Of a stretch of 5,478 nucleotides of DNA, positions 5,396-5,478 are shown piece by piece. Every line of letters starts with the position of its first letter. Within the stretch, counting starts at the first letter, position 1. Location of the stretch: contig JAJXSV010000114.1 in the NCBI GenBank assembly GCA_021784375.1, forward strand, positions 1-5,478. The letters run 5' to 3'. The stretch is from Actinomycetes bacterium. GTDB lineage: Bacteria > Actinomycetota > Actinomycetes > S36-B12 > UBA5976. A program made the position numbers and the translations under genes. A model generated the notes under the pieces. It was not told where the DNA came from and ran no database searches. It saw only the letters and a list, made by a program, of their open reading frames with translations.

Positions 5396-5478
5396 GGGAC
5401 AGAGCTCATGCGCATGATCACACCTGCCTCGGTATTGACGCCGTGATAAAGCATGGCACCGAGAAGGTTTATGCCTCG

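Larger units (their letters stand above)
5193..5478. other. Right-end region without a supported gene
   Basis: GC content falls here: a hand count of 5221-5460 gives 139 of 240 (about 58%), against roughly 67-73% in sampled hyc segments. Short frames are open on both strands: minus 5200-5454 (84 codons) and plus 5255-5446 (63 codons). Neither has a ribosome binding site, the third-position GC bias of the neighbouring genes, or a family I recognise. Two small hairpins are visible, at 5267-5282 and 5376-5395. The stretch may be intergenic or decayed mobile DNA. I see no tRNA. Confidence 0.5.

Noticed and set aside
5200..5454. An 84-codon minus-strand frame near the right end
   Set aside because: Third-position GC is only moderate, there is no ribosome binding site before the ATG, and the product resembles nothing I recognise. 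A decayed mobile-element fragment cannot be excluded.

Overview
This is a high-GC window with dense, strongly G/C-ended coding sequence. It is most consistent with an Actinomycetota genome, but I cannot assign a genus. About the first 4.5 kb is one tightly packed plus-strand operon. The last 1 kb is a looser and less GC-rich region with one helix-turn-helix gene.

Positions 1-4480 hold four consecutive genes of a membrane-bound complex related to group 4 [NiFe] hydrogenases, formate hydrogenlyase and respiratory complex I. In order they are a NuoH/HyfC-like membrane subunit (hycD, cut at the left edge), a HyfE-like membrane subunit (hycP), a NuoL/M/N- or HyfF-like proton-channel subunit (hycQ), and a fused NuoC-NuoD-like large subunit (hycE). 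The order and sizes resemble, from memory, the Mycobacterium tuberculosis hycD-hycP-hycQ-hycE cluster (Rv0084-Rv0087). The junctions are a 2-nt gap, a 1-nt overlap (TGATG) and a 4-nt overlap (ATGA), so the genes are probably co-transcribed and translationally coupled. The electron-transfer small subunit (NuoB/HycG-like) and another antiporter-like subunit are not in the window and would be expected upstream.

The main point of interest is that the large subunit has none of the four cysteines that bind the Ni-Fe centre. SGDT stands where CxxC is expected in the N-terminal motif. The C-terminal DPCxxC motif is replaced by an NKSFNQS-type sequence. There is no cysteine after residue 196, and the protein ends six residues after the second motif with no maturation peptide. 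The charged residues expected of the proton-conducting subunits are kept. The window therefore encodes an energy-converting-hydrogenase-related (Ehr-type) complex with an apparently working ion-translocating arm and a catalytic subunit that cannot be an ordinary hydrogenase. Its electron donor and acceptor cannot be read from the sequence.

Positions 4481-4736 are intergenic and contain a strong GC-rich stem-loop 62 nt after hycE. A gene for a small protein with two tandem helix-turn-helix units follows (about 4737-5192). Its first ~115 bases are much poorer in GC than the rest and contain an interrupted inverted repeat, so its true start is uncertain. The final ~285 bases contain no gene I can support, only two small inverted repeats. 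The lower GC and the transposase/recombinase-like HTH gene suggest an accessory or formerly mobile segment next to the hyc operon.
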